A DNA stretch of 64,000 bases from Bacillota bacterium (GCA_023435705.1 JAEYRH010000006.1:62001-126000); one strand, 5' to 3'. Numbered from the stretch's first letter, positions 1-7,908 are shown. Numbers and translations: made by a program. Notes: generated by a model from the sequence alone, not told the origin.

Positions 1-1
1 C

Positions 2-760
2 TTTCCCGATGGCTTGGGCGGCCCGGAGATCAGCGCGCTGATGGAGCGGCAAGCCACTCGGTTTGGCATGGAGCTGCTGTATGAGCAGGTGGAGCAGGCC
101 GAACTTGCTGGCCCCGTCAAGACCATTCGCACCGCTGCCGGAGAGCACACCGCCCGCTCCGTGATCCTGTGCATGGGCGCCGAGCCCCGCAAGCTGGGTT
201 TGCCCCGGGAAGATGAGCTCAGGGGCTTGGGTGTGAGCTATTGCGCCACCTGCGACGGCGCGTTTTTCCGCGACAAGGTTGTGGCCGTTGTGGGCGGCGG
301 TGACACCGCTTGCGCTGAAGCGGCATATCTGACCCGTATGGCCAGGAAGGTTTACATGATCCACCGCCGCGACCGCATGCGTGCCTGTGATACGGTAGCC
401 AAATGTGCAATTCAGAACTGCCGTGTGGAGGTGCTGTGGGAAACCGTTGTGGATGAGATCCTTGGGCAGGATCAACTAAACGGCCTAGCAGTGAAAGACG
501 TAAATACCGGCGCAGTCCGTCAGCTTGCGGTGGATGGCCTGTTTGTGGCCATTGGCGTGGCCCCAAGGAGCGAGCTGGTGCGTGGCGTGGTTGAACTCAC
601 CGACGATGGCTACATCAAAACTGACCGGCATATGCGCACCAATTTAGCCGGCGTGTATGCCGCTGGGGATGTGCGTGATACGCCTCTGCGGCAGGTTGTA
701 ACCGCCGCCGCCGACGGGGCCATCGCTGCCGACGCTGTGAGCGGATACCTGATGGAGTGA
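2..760 (+). CDS. trxB: Thioredoxin reductase (5' end outside window)
   Basis: FAD- and NADPH-dependent flavoenzyme that reduces thioredoxin in the cytoplasm. The reading frame is open from base 2, and its first residues (FPDGLGGPE) match the interior of the family, so the N-terminal FAD-binding part lies upstream of the window; the TTG at 14 is not the start. Visible are the redox-active CATC motif (YCATCDG), the NADPH-binding GGGDTACAEAA motif, HRRD, and the C-terminal AAGDV flavin motif. The cyclophilin lipoprotein gene follows about 90 bases on. The family call is secure; whether the natural partner is thioredoxin or another small redox protein cannot be read here. Confidence 0.93.
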   Translation, partial: FPDGLGGPEISALMERQATRFGMELLYEQVEQAELAGPVKTIRTAAGEHTARSVILCMGAEPRKLGLPREDELRGLGVSYCATCDGAFFRDKVVAVVGGGDTACAEAAYLTRMARKVYMIHRRDRMRACDTVAKCAIQNCRVEVLWETVVDEILGQDQLNGLAVKDVNTGAVRQLAVDGLFVAIGVAPRSELVRGVVELTDDGYIKTDRHMRTNLAGVYAAGDVRDTPLRQVVTAAADGAIAADAVSGYLME

Positions 761-851
761 TTTTCTTGCCTTCTCCCCGGCTGTGCGGTACAATTTCGGT
801 TGTTATTTCCTCGCTGCCAGGCGGGCAGAATATTTTCCGGGAGTGAAAACT

Positions 852-1505
852 GTGAAGAAAGCAATTTGCCTGTTCTTGTGCTTGATGATGGCCTTTGCGC
901 TGGCAGCGTGCGCTCCCCAAAACATATTGGAATTGAATAAAGACGGAGGACTCAATTTGAAAGTGGACAAAAACCCCATCGTCACCATCACGATGGAAGA
1001 CGGCAGCAAAATCAAGGTCGAGTTGTATCCCGACAAGGCACCCAACACCGTGTGCAACTTTATTTCGCTGGTCAACAAGCAGTTTTATGACGGCGTGGTG
1101 TTTCACCGCATCATTGACCGGTTCATGATCCAGGGCGGTGACCCGGAGGGCACCGGCCGCGGCGGCCCCGGCTATATGATCAAGGGCGAGTTTGCAAACA
1201 ATGGCTTCAAGGCCAACGACATCAAGCACACCGAAGGCGTGATCTCGATGGCCCGCTCGCGGCTGATGGACTCTGCCGGCTCCCAGTTCTTCATCATGGT
1301 GGGCGCTGCCCCACACCTCGATGGCGACTATGCCGCCTTTGGCAAGGTCGTGGATGAAGACAGCCTGGCCGTGGTCAAAAAGCTGGCAAAGGTGCCTGTG
1401 GGCGGCTTCAATGGTGATGCGCCGCTGGAACCGCCGGTAATGAAGACCGTGACGGTGGAAACATTCGGCTACGAGTACCCGGAGCCAAACAAGATCGAGA
1501 AGTAA
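852..1505 (+). CDS. Secreted lipoprotein peptidyl-prolyl cis-trans isomerase (cyclophilin)
   Basis: Cyclophilin-type prolyl isomerase of 217 residues, expected to help fold exported proteins on the outer face of the membrane. I chose the GTG at 852 because GGGAG lies 8 bases upstream and the product then begins VKKAIC, followed by a hydrophobic stretch and the lipobox LAAC. The cyclophilin fold follows from about residue 40, with the signatures VVFHRIIDRFMIQGGD and GSQFFIM and the usual FGKV segment. A longer start at 783 would place charged sequence before the signal peptide. A strong terminator follows, so it ends a transcript. Confidence 0.9.
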   Translation: MKKAICLFLCLMMAFALAACAPQNILELNKDGGLNLKVDKNPIVTITMEDGSKIKVELYPDKAPNTVCNFISLVNKQFYDGVVFHRIIDRFMIQGGDPEGTGRGGPGYMIKGEFANNGFKANDIKHTEGVISMARSRLMDSAGSQFFIMVGAAPHLDGDYAAFGKVVDEDSLAVVKKLAKVPVGGFNGDAPLEPPVMKTVTVETFGYEYPEPNKIEK

Positions 1506-1506
1506 C

Positions 1507-1537
1507 AAAAAGGCGGGGATCACTCCCCGCCTTTTTT
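1507..1537 (+). terminator. Rho-independent terminator after the cyclophilin gene
   Basis: The arms GGCGGGGA (1512-1519) and TCCCCGCC (1524-1531) form an 8-bp GC stem with a four-base loop, followed by a run of T. It starts two bases after the stop codon. Confidence 0.9.
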
Positions 1538-1540
1538 GCA

Positions 1541-1663
1541 CTCACCCCCCCTAGCCCCCCTCTCCAATAAATGCGAGAGGGGGGAGAGTCTTAAGAGCAA
1601 CCGATAAGCTTGACAAGAAACTCCCCCGCTCGCACGTGAGTGGGAGAGGGGGTCGGGGGGTGA
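1541..1663. repeat. Long imperfect inverted repeat with C-rich and G-rich arms
   Basis: The left arm (CTCACCCCCC, 1541-1550, continuing to 1564) is complementary to the right arm ending GGGGGGTGAG (1654-1663); about 75 bases lie between them. An inner pair, GAGAGGGGGGAG near 1574 and CTCCCCCGCT near 1621, is also complementary. No open frame is visible. This looks like a non-coding palindromic unit between a terminator and the dxs promoter, of the same flavour as the palindromes at 4487, 6407 and 7845. Confidence 0.6.
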
Positions 1664-1712
1664 GTGCTTCTAATAGAGGCTAGTGGGGAGAGTGCCATCT
1701 TTCTCTTTGGGA

Positions 1713-1741
1713 TTGCTTGCTTCCTGATTGTTTACTATAAT
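1713..1741 (+). promoter_or_regulatory. Sigma-70-type promoter for dxs-tlyA
   Basis: TTGCTT (1713-1718), a 17-base spacer, then a perfect TATAAT (1736-1741). It lies about 75 bases before the dxs start. Confidence 0.7.
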
Positions 1742-1818
1742 AGCGACTATACCGATTGCCGGGGCGGTTTGCCGCGCCGGCATGGCGCATGGGATAAGTG
1801 GAAGGAAATACCAGGGGA

Positions 1819-3678
1819 ATGCTTGAACGAGTTGGGTCTCCGGAAGACATCAAGAAAATGACTTACCCCGAGCTGGAGCTGCTGGCAAAGGAGCTGCGGG
1901 CCCGGATTATGGACGTTGTGGAAAAAAACGGCGGCCACCTGGCCAGCAACCTGGGCGTTGTGGAGGCCACGATCGCGCTGCACCGCGTGTTTGACAGCCC
2001 CCGCGACCGAATCATCTGGGATGTGGGCCACCAGTGTTATGCCCACAAGCTGCTAACCGGCAGAAACGACCAGTTCGACTCATTGCGCAAATATGGCGGT
2101 ATGAGCGGTTTCCCCAAGCGCTGTGAGAGTTGCCATGACGTGTTTGAGACCGGCCACAGCACCACGTCGCTATCGGCGGGGCTGGGTATGGCCCGTGCCC
2201 GTGACCTGGTTGGCGGCGACTGGGACGTGGTTGTGTTCATCGGTGATGGTTCTCTCACCGGTGGCATGGCCTTTGAAGCGCTAAACGATGCCGGAAATTC
2301 GGAAACCAATATGATCATTGTGCTGAACGACAACGAGATGTCCATCGCCCGAAATGTGGGCGCGATCTCCGAGATGCTGGCCCGCATCCGCACAAAACGG
2401 CAATATACGCGGTTGAAATGCTTTGTGCAGCGCACGCTGCGCCGGATCCCCAAGATTGGCTGCACGCTGGTGGATTGGCTGGAACGCTTGAAGAACGCCA
2501 TCAAGTATTTGCTGGTGAAAGGCGTATTTTTCGAAGAAATGGGCTTTGCCTATATCGGCCCCATTGACGGCCACGATCTGCACTCGCTCACAGTATCATT
2601 TAAACAGGCCAAGCAGTATGACCGGCCTGTTGTGGTGCACATTTCCACCAAAAAGGGCCGTGGCCACCACGAGGCGGAGCTGCACCCGGAGCGCTTCCAC
2701 AGCTTCCCCGAGGATCAGAACGGCAACGGTAACGGAAAACTGAAATACGCCCGCATCATGGGCGGCACGTTGGCTGAGCTTGCCGCTGCCGACCCGAAGA
2801 TCGTGGCCATCACCGCCGCGATGACAGAGGGCTGTGGCTTGGAGCAATTTCGCCAGATGCACCCTGAGCGGTTCTTTGATGTGGGCATTGCCGAGCAGCA
2901 CGCCGTCACGATGGCGGCAGGCTTGGCAGCCGAGGGCTTCAAGCCTGTGTTCGCTGTGTATTCGTCTTTCCTGCAAAGAGCTTATGACCAGATCCTGCAC
3001 GATGTGGCCCGCCAGAACCTCCATGTGGTGTTTGCCGTGTCCCATTCGGGCCTTGTCGGTGAAGACGGCGAGACGCACCAGGGTGTGTTCGGCCTGTCCT
3101 TCCTCACCCATATCCCCAATCTTTCAGTGATGGCGCCGGCCACCGGCCACGAGCTGGCCGAAATGCTGAAGATGGCACTTGAAGCGGACGGTCCGGTGGC
3201 GATCCTCTATCCCAAGGGCGCACCAAGCCTGGAGCTGCCGGCCGATGATGGGCTGGCGCTGCGCAAGTGGTGCATGCTCAAGCAAACACCCGGCGCCCGT
3301 GCAGTGATCCTGGCAGCCGGCGAGCGGATGGTGAAGCTGGCGCTGGAAGCTGCCGAGCTTTCCGCGCAGAGGGGCCTGCCAGCCGATGTGGTGAACTGCC
3401 GGTTCATCAAGCCGCTGGATGAGGAGATGCTTTATAGCCTGCTGCCACAATACGCCGTGGCGCTCACGCTGGAGGAGAATGTGCTGGCCGGTGGCCTGGG
3501 CGCGATGATGCTGAGCCGCCTTTCTGCCGAGGGCCGCTTGAACGGCACCCGCATCGTCTCCATGGGTGTGTCTGACAGCTTTGTGTGCCACGGCTCGGTG
3601 AACGAGCTGCTGGGCTGCGTGGGCCTGACACCGGAGCGTGTGGCCGAGCGGCTTGCCAAAGAGGTGGCAAAGCGATGA
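1819..3678 (+). CDS. dxs: 1-deoxy-D-xylulose-5-phosphate synthase
   Basis: Thiamine-diphosphate enzyme that condenses pyruvate with glyceraldehyde 3-phosphate, the first step of the MEP isoprenoid pathway; DXP also feeds thiamine and pyridoxal synthesis. The 619-residue length is typical. Seen are WDVGHQCYAHK near residue 68, the ThDP motif GDGSLTGGMAFEALN, the central transketolase domain with EQHAVTMAAGLA, and a C-terminal transketolase domain. The ATG at 1819 gives the family-like start MLERVGSPEDIKK, with GGAAGGA 12 bases upstream; a GTG at 1798 is possible. The stop overlaps the tlyA start (ATGA). Confidence 0.95.
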   Translation: MLERVGSPEDIKKMTYPELELLAKELRARIMDVVEKNGGHLASNLGVVEATIALHRVFDSPRDRIIWDVGHQCYAHKLLTGRNDQFDSLRKYGGMSGFPKRCESCHDVFETGHSTTSLSAGLGMARARDLVGGDWDVVVFIGDGSLTGGMAFEALNDAGNSETNMIIVLNDNEMSIARNVGAISEMLARIRTKRQYTRLKCFVQRTLRRIPKIGCTLVDWLERLKNAIKYLLVKGVFFEEMGFAYIGPIDGHDLHSLTVSFKQAKQYDRPVVVHISTKKGRGHHEAELHPERFHSFPEDQNGNGNGKLKYARIMGGTLAELAAADPKIVAITAAMTEGCGLEQFRQMHPERFFDVGIAEQHAVTMAAGLAAEGFKPVFAVYSSFLQRAYDQILHDVARQNLHVVFAVSHSGLVGEDGETHQGVFGLSFLTHIPNLSVMAPATGHELAEMLKMALEADGPVAILYPKGAPSLELPADDGLALRKWCMLKQTPGARAVILAAGERMVKLALEAAELSAQRGLPADVVNCRFIKPLDEEMLYSLLPQYAVALTLEENVLAGGLGAMMLSRLSAEGRLNGTRIVSMGVSDSFVCHGSVNELLGCVGLTPERVAERLAKEVAKR

Positions 3679-4475
3679 AGCGGCTGGATGTGGCGATGGC
3701 CGAGCGGGGCCTTACCGAAAGCCGCGAGCAGGCGCAGCGCCTTGTGATGGCCGGCGCGGTGCTCGTGAACGGCCAGAAAGCGATCAAACCATCCCTTTCT
3801 GTGACCGACGAAGCCAATATCGAGATCCTCCGCGAGTCGCCCTATGTGAGCCGCGGCGGGTTCAAGCTGGAAAAGGCGCTCAATGAGTTTGCCATCCGCC
3901 CCGAAGGCCGCGTCGCCGCCGATATAGGCGCCTCCACCGGCGGCTTTTCAGACTGCATGCTGCAGCGGGGCGCCGACAAGGTTTATGCCGTGGACGTGGG
4001 TTATGGCCAGCTGCACCAGAAGCTCCGCTCCGACCCCCGCGTGGTCGTGCTGGAGCGCACCAACGCCCGTTACCTTTCCACCGAGCAAATTCCCGAACCC
4101 ATTCAGATGGCCACCATCGATGTGGCGTTCATCTCATTAAAGCTCATTCTGCCGCCGCTCATTGCTTTGCTGGCTCCACAGGCTGATGTGGTTGCGCTGG
4201 TCAAGCCCCAGTTTGAAGCCGAGGCCAGGCACCTGAAAAAAGGCGTTGTGCGCGACGCAAAGGTGCACGAGGCAGTGTTGCGAGACATGCTGCAATGGGT
4301 GAAATCCCAGCCGGTGCGGGTGGCAGGCCTCTCCTGGTCGCCGATCACCGGGCCCAAGGGCAACATTGAGTTCTTGCTGCACCTGAAGAAAGAGGAAGGG
4401 GAGTCCGTTGAGCCGGATGTGGCAGTCATTGTGAGGATGGCGCACGAGGGGGTCAAGGGGAATCCGATGGAGTGA
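3675..4475 (+). CDS. tlyA: TlyA family rRNA 2'-O-methyltransferase
   Basis: The TlyA family joins an N-terminal S4 RNA-binding domain (residues 1-60, starting MKRLDVAMAERGL) to an FtsJ-like SAM methyltransferase domain with the motif DIGASTGGFSDCML. Characterised members methylate ribose of rRNA cytidines; the older name hemolysin A comes from heterologous tests. The start ATG overlaps the dxs stop and is preceded by GAGGTGG. Translational coupling to dxs is a common clostridial arrangement, in which tlyA often sits in a dxs-tlyA-nadK-argR-recN row; here the row is broken by repeats. Length is 266 residues, normal for the family. Confidence 0.92.
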   Translation: MKRLDVAMAERGLTESREQAQRLVMAGAVLVNGQKAIKPSLSVTDEANIEILRESPYVSRGGFKLEKALNEFAIRPEGRVAADIGASTGGFSDCMLQRGADKVYAVDVGYGQLHQKLRSDPRVVVLERTNARYLSTEQIPEPIQMATIDVAFISLKLILPPLIALLAPQADVVALVKPQFEAEARHLKKGVVRDAKVHEAVLRDMLQWVKSQPVRVAGLSWSPITGPKGNIEFLLHLKKEEGESVEPDVAVIVRMAHEGVKGNPME

Positions 4476-4486
4476 GAATCCCAAGA

Positions 4487-4545
4487 AATCCCCCCTGCCT
4501 TCTGCGGAAGGCATCCCCCCTTATTAAGGGAGGGTAGGGAGGCTG
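4487..4545. repeat. Compound palindrome behind tlyA (AATCCCCCC family)
   Basis: Two adjacent inverted repeats: GCCTT/AAGGC flanked by copies of ATCCCCCC, then CCCTT/AAGGG with further CCC/GGG pairing. It shares its AATCCCCCC edge with the palindromes at 6407, 11268 and 15718. It could act as a transcript end but has no T run. Confidence 0.55.
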
Positions 4546-4582
4546 CTGTTCATGCTCTTGCTTCTTGTTGGGAGGGTTTGCT

Positions 4583-4921
4583 ATGAGTCTACCATACAAC
4601 AGAAAACTCACGGCAGCAGCGAAGAAACTCCGCAATGACATGACGGATGAAGAAAACAAGCTGTGGTATCAATATCTGAGCAGTTATCCCGTCCGGTTCC
4701 TGCGGCAGAAGGTGATTGAAAACTGCATCCTGGATTTCTATTGCGCCAAGTGCAGGCTGGTTATCGAGGTGGATGGCGGGCAGCACTATACAGAACGTGG
4801 GCTCGGCCATGATAAAGCCCGAACAGAACTGTTGAATGCATATTGAGTTACAGTGATACGTTTACACAAACAGGTGAGAAATGATTTCGGGCATGTTTGC
4901 AAACAGAAATCCATGCTATAA
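4583..4921 (+). pseudogene. DUF559 endonuclease-fold gene interrupted by an in-frame TGA
   Basis: DUF559 proteins are small (about 110-125 residues) and carry a restriction-endonuclease-like fold related to Vsr. The start ATG has GGGAGG 6 bases upstream. Residues 1-87 contain the expected LPYNRKLTAAAKKLR start, FLRQKVIENCILDFYC, and the core VIEVDGGQHY. At 4844-4846 a TGA follows NAY. The same frame then continues VTVIRLHKQVRNDF to a TAA at 4919, which matches the C-terminal end of the family. One base change (TGA for GGA, glycine) therefore explains the break. The 87-residue product lacks the last helix. A promoter for the next gene overlaps its 3' end. Confidence 0.75.
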
Positions 4922-4922
4922 T
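4894..4922 (+). promoter_or_regulatory. Promoter for the GPH transporter gene
   Basis: A TATAAT (4917-4922) is preceded at 17 bases by TGTTTG, a weak -35 box. It lies inside the 3' end of the interrupted DUF559 frame. Confidence 0.5.
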
Positions 4923-4962
4923 CCTCATATCCCCATTTTTCAACAATAAAAGGATGTGCGCC

Positions 4963-6384
4963 ATGAAACCTCACGTCCGCAACCGCCTGTTTTTCAGCCT
5001 CGGCACCGTGGGCCGCGACATGTTTTACACCACGGTCAGCATGTTTTTGATCTACTACCTCACCGATGTGCTGAACCTCTCCAACAAGCTACTGGCCTGG
5101 ACCGGCACCATCCTCACCATCATGCGCATCTTCGACGCGCTCAATGACCCGATCATGGGCGTGATTGTGGATAACACCAAGAGCCGCTGGGGCAAGTTCA
5201 AGCCCCACATCCTCTGGGGCGGCATCGCCGGCGCGGTGTTCATGGTGCTGCTGTTCACCGACTTGGGGCTTTCGCCGGTGGCTTATCTGATCACCTTCGC
5301 GCTGTTCTATCTGGGCTGGGACATCACCTACGGCCTCAATGACATCGCCTATTGGTCGATGCTGCCGGCGCTGAGCCTGGAGCAGAAGGAGCGCGAGAAG
5401 ATTGGTTCGCTGGCCCGCATCATGGCCAACGTGGGCATGTTCGCCGTGGTGGTGGGCATCATCCCGCTCACCAACATGCTGGGCCAGGCGCTGGGCGGCG
5501 TGCCGACCGACCCCAAGGACCCCGTGGCGGATGCTGTGCACTGGCTGCCCTTCCTGAAGCAGGGGTGGTTCCTCTTTGCGGTGGCCGTGTGTGTGCTGAT
5601 GCTCGGCTTTCTGCTGTTCACGCTGTTTGGCGCCAGGGAGATGCGCGGCCAGTTCAAACAGGAGGAGAACACCAGCCTTCGGGACATGGCCCGCGCCATC
5701 TTCAAGAATGACCAGCTGTTGTTCACCACGATCTCGATGGCGCTGTTTATGATCGGCTACACCACCACAACCAGCTTCGGCGTCTACTACTTCAAGTACG
5801 CCTTCGGCGACGAGGGCATGTACTCGGTGTTCGCGGCGGTGCTGGGCGTGTCGCAGCTCTCGGCGCTGGCGGTGTTCCCGCTGTTCAGTAAGAAATTCAC
5901 CCGCAAGCAGCTCTACTTCGGCGCCACAGTGCTGGTGCTGGCCGGCTACGGGCTGTTCTTCTTCTCCCCGATGAACATGGTGTTCATCGGCATTTCCGGC
6001 GTGCTGTTGTTTGTGGGCCAGGCGTTCATCCAGCTGATGATGCTGATGTTTTTGGCTGACACCATCGAATACGGCCAGTGGAAGTCGGGCAAGCGCAACC
6101 AGAGCGTGACGCTGTCGCTGCAGCCGATGATCAACAAGATCGGCGGGGCGATCGCAACAGGCATCGTCACGGCCACGCTGATCATCTCCGGCATCAACGA
6201 TGCCAAGACCGCTGCTGACGTGACCCCTGAGGGCATCCTGCTCCTGAAACTCTCGATGTTTGTGATCCCGCTCATTTGCATTGTGGCGGGGTATTTTGTC
6301 TACCGCGCCAAATACAAGATCGACAAGCCTTTCTACGACCGCATTGTGGCGGAGCTGAAAGAGCGAGGGGATATCACGGAGTGA
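4963..6384 (+). CDS. GPH (MelB-like) sugar:cation symporter, MFS superfamily
   Basis: A 473-residue, about 12-helix membrane protein of the glycoside-pentoside-hexuronide family, which imports glycosides or hexuronides with sodium or protons. Diagnostic features are the start NRLFFSLGTVGRDMFY, the conserved cytoplasmic-loop segment DALNDPIMG with DNTKSRWGKFKP, and the late segment ADTIEYGQWKSGKRNQS. The ATG at 4963 is preferred over that at 4954 because AAGGA lies 9 bases before it. No glycosidase is adjacent, so the substrate cannot be inferred from context. It stands alone, bounded by a promoter and a downstream palindrome. Confidence 0.88.
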   Translation: MKPHVRNRLFFSLGTVGRDMFYTTVSMFLIYYLTDVLNLSNKLLAWTGTILTIMRIFDALNDPIMGVIVDNTKSRWGKFKPHILWGGIAGAVFMVLLFTDLGLSPVAYLITFALFYLGWDITYGLNDIAYWSMLPALSLEQKEREKIGSLARIMANVGMFAVVVGIIPLTNMLGQALGGVPTDPKDPVADAVHWLPFLKQGWFLFAVAVCVLMLGFLLFTLFGAREMRGQFKQEENTSLRDMARAIFKNDQLLFTTISMALFMIGYTTTTSFGVYYFKYAFGDEGMYSVFAAVLGVSQLSALAVFPLFSKKFTRKQLYFGATVLVLAGYGLFFFSPMNMVFIGISGVLLFVGQAFIQLMMLMFLADTIEYGQWKSGKRNQSVTLSLQPMINKIGGAIATGIVTATLIISGINDAKTAADVTPEGILLLKLSMFVIPLICIVAGYFVYRAKYKIDKPFYDRIVAELKERGDITE

Positions 6385-6406
6385 TCCCCCCCGTCACCTG
6401 AGGGCG

Positions 6407-6440
6407 ATCCCCCCTGCCCTCCACAGAGGGCAGGGGGGAT
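6407..6440. repeat. Palindrome behind the transporter gene (AATCCCCCC family)
   Basis: A near-perfect 15-bp hairpin: arm ATCCCCCCTGCCCT, loop CCACA, and the complementary arm ending GGGGGGAT. Without a T run it is not a classical terminator. It shares its edges with the copies at 4487 and 11268. Confidence 0.7.
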
Positions 6441-6446
6441 TATCTC

Positions 6447-6475
6447 TTGACACCATTTCCGCACTGCGTTAATCT
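6447..6475 (+). promoter_or_regulatory. Promoter of the structured leader RNA
   Basis: A consensus TTGACA (6447-6452) is followed after 17 bases by TAATCT (6470-6475), a weak -10. The predicted start lies close to the first hairpin of the RNA candidate. Confidence 0.55.
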
Positions 6476-6482
6476 AGCCATA

Positions 6483-6683
6483 GTAACAATTCGGAGGCAC
6501 GGTTTGTAACCGACGGAGCTGACAATGGAATCGCAAGCCCAAGCGCAGTTGCCTTGCGCCAGCTTTGCGTACCCCACGCTCCCCGGTTAACCTGCCCCGA
6601 ATGAGCCTCAGCGCGGCCAGATGCGCGGAGGCTGCTCATGACACATCCGGGCCGCAGGGGAACACCCTGCGGCCTTCAGTTTT
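6483..6683 (+). ncRNA. Candidate structured RNA or 5' leader with its own terminator
   Basis: About 200 bases between a promoter and a strong terminator, with no open frame. A closing helix pairs ATTCGGAGGCA (6489-6499) with TGCCCCGAAT (6593-6602). It encloses several helices, including GCGCA/TGCGC (6543-6559). A second hairpin pairs GAGCCTC (6603-6609) with GAGGCT (6628-6633), and the final stem GGCCGCAGGG/CCCTGCGGCC (6650-6674) is followed by T-rich sequence. The acetyltransferase ribosome site begins about 5 bases later, so this may be an attenuator-type leader or a free small RNA. It lacks the T-box GGGTGG motif, and I could not match it to a known riboswitch class. Confidence 0.5.
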
Positions 6684-6700
6684 GATGAGGAGAATAAATC

Positions 6701-7471
6701 ATGATGAAGCTAGATAAACAAACCACTCCGAATGGCCTTTCCCTGCTTGACCCCATGGACTACCACAAGGTGGTGCCATGGTTTGATGCGCTGGACCTGG
6801 CCGCCATCCAGCTGGACGCGCTCCGCGAGAGTGGTGACGGCAAGGTGTTTGTGGACGACCCTGCAAACCCACAGGCTTGCTGGATGCTGGGGGACGAGTG
6901 CTATGGCTACTTTGCTGGCAACGCCGATGCGGCCGGCTTTGCCGACGCCGTGCTGGCCTATCTCATGAATCAAGTGCTGCCGGCGCGCGCACCCGGTGAC
7001 AGGCAAGTGATCCTGTTTTCCACAAGCGTTGGCTGGCAAACATTGCTGGATCAGAAGCTTGGAGAGCGCGGCGGGTTCCGCATCCGGCGGCACAACTTTG
7101 CCTTTGAGGCTGCCGCGTTTCAGAATGCCATGGTTGCATTGCCACCGCTGCCGGAGGGCTATGCGCTGCGAACCCTTTCGGAGGGCAAGCCCGATGCCGG
7201 CGTGTTTTATGGCGGTGAATTGGTGAGCCGGTGCTATGCCGGGTTCACCGGGCTGGCCATGGCGGAGATCGGCGTGGACACTGCGGAGGCCCACCGCTGC
7301 AAGGGCCTGGCACTGCACACCTGCGCACAGTTTATCCGCAATTGCCTGGCCGCAGGCCTCACACCCCACTGGAGCTGCTGGGACTACAACACCCCTTCGG
7401 TGAACCTCGCGCTGCGACTGGGCTTCCGGCAGCTGCCGGACATTGAGGTGAACTTCTGCGACCTGGGCTGA
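6701..7471 (+). CDS. GNAT acetyltransferase (PF12746-like)
   Basis: A 256-residue protein resembling the GNAT_acetyltran family: an N-terminal substrate-facing half with VGWQTLLDQKL and RRHNFAFE, then a C-terminal acetyl-CoA fold. There, AEIGVDTAEAHRCKGLA contains the pyrophosphate-binding RCKGLA (compare Q/RxxGxG/A), and SWWDY-like CWDYNTPSVNLALRLGF forms the last elements. AGGAG lies 8 bases before the ATG at 6701; the ATG at 6704 is also possible. It is preceded directly by a terminated leader, so read-through control is likely. The acetylated substrate is unknown. Confidence 0.75.
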   Translation: MMKLDKQTTPNGLSLLDPMDYHKVVPWFDALDLAAIQLDALRESGDGKVFVDDPANPQACWMLGDECYGYFAGNADAAGFADAVLAYLMNQVLPARAPGDRQVILFSTSVGWQTLLDQKLGERGGFRIRRHNFAFEAAAFQNAMVALPPLPEGYALRTLSEGKPDAGVFYGGELVSRCYAGFTGLAMAEIGVDTAEAHRCKGLALHTCAQFIRNCLAAGLTPHWSCWDYNTPSVNLALRLGFRQLPDIEVNFCDLG

Positions 7472-7487
7472 GGCCTTGATCCAATTC

Positions 7488-7516
7488 TTGACACAAAAGC
7501 CCGAAAACCCTATAAT
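7488..7516 (+). promoter_or_regulatory. Consensus promoter of the metG T-box transcript
   Basis: TTGACA (7488-7493), exactly 17 bases, then TATAAT (7511-7516). A perfect match to the vegetative consensus. Confidence 0.9.
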
Positions 7517-7521
7517 TCACT

Positions 7522-7802
7522 ATGAAATAGGTCACACTATTTCTGCGATGACGGGAAGAGTACTTCCAAATTGCGCTTGACAGAGAGCCGGAGCGGCTGA
7601 GACCCGGCAGCGCAGTGGGAACGAACATGGCCCCCGAGCACCTCCGGCCGAACGCACAAGCCTCAAGCCGGGGCGGCAGCGCCCGTTAGCGCGCGACGCG
7701 GTGAACGCCGCGGCATGAGGTCACGCCTTCCTTCGGCAGGCATGGCGAAACAGGGTGGTACGGCGAGAAACCTCGCCCCTGAAAATGGGGTGAGGTTTTT
7801 TA
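7522..7802 (+). promoter_or_regulatory. T-box riboswitch (tRNA-Met responsive) controlling metG
   Basis: Stem I begins GATGACGGGAAGAGTAC (near 7548), the standard T-box start, followed by the AGAGAGCCGG platform region. The specifier is read as ATG (7627-7629) in the context GAACATGG, fitting a methionine tRNA. The T-box sequence AGGGTGGTACGGCG is at 7752-7765. The terminator CCTCGCCCC/GGGGTGAGG (7771-7795) with a T run competes with the antiterminator. Known family logic: uncharged tRNA binding permits read-through. The downstream metG agrees with the specifier codon. Confidence 0.93.
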
Positions 7803-7844
7803 TTCATTTTAAAACTAGAATCTGAGAAGGAACATTTTTTCTAA

Positions 7845-7876
7845 CTATCCCCTCCCACTTGAAGGGGGAGGGGTAG
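7845..7876. repeat. Palindrome inserted between the T-box terminator and metG
   Basis: CTATCCCCTCCC (7845-7856) pairs with GGGAGGGGTAG (7866-7876) around a short loop. It lies in the leader between the attenuator and the metG ribosome site, so it would be present in every metG mRNA. Confidence 0.6.
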
Positions 7877-7908
7877 GGGGAGAGGGTTCCTATGAAGGGA
7901 GCAAGACC

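Noticed and set aside
4844..4846. TGA recoded as glycine in the DUF559 gene
   Set aside because: Many clear genes in the window end with TGA (dxs, tlyA, mreC, minD, the response regulator), so TGA is a normal stop here.
6483..6683. 6S RNA, RNase P RNA, tmRNA or a second T-box as identity of the structured RNA
   Set aside because: Length and rod-like pairing are loosely compatible with 6S, but I found no diagnostic sequence; the RNase P, tmRNA and T-box core motifs are absent. Left unassigned.
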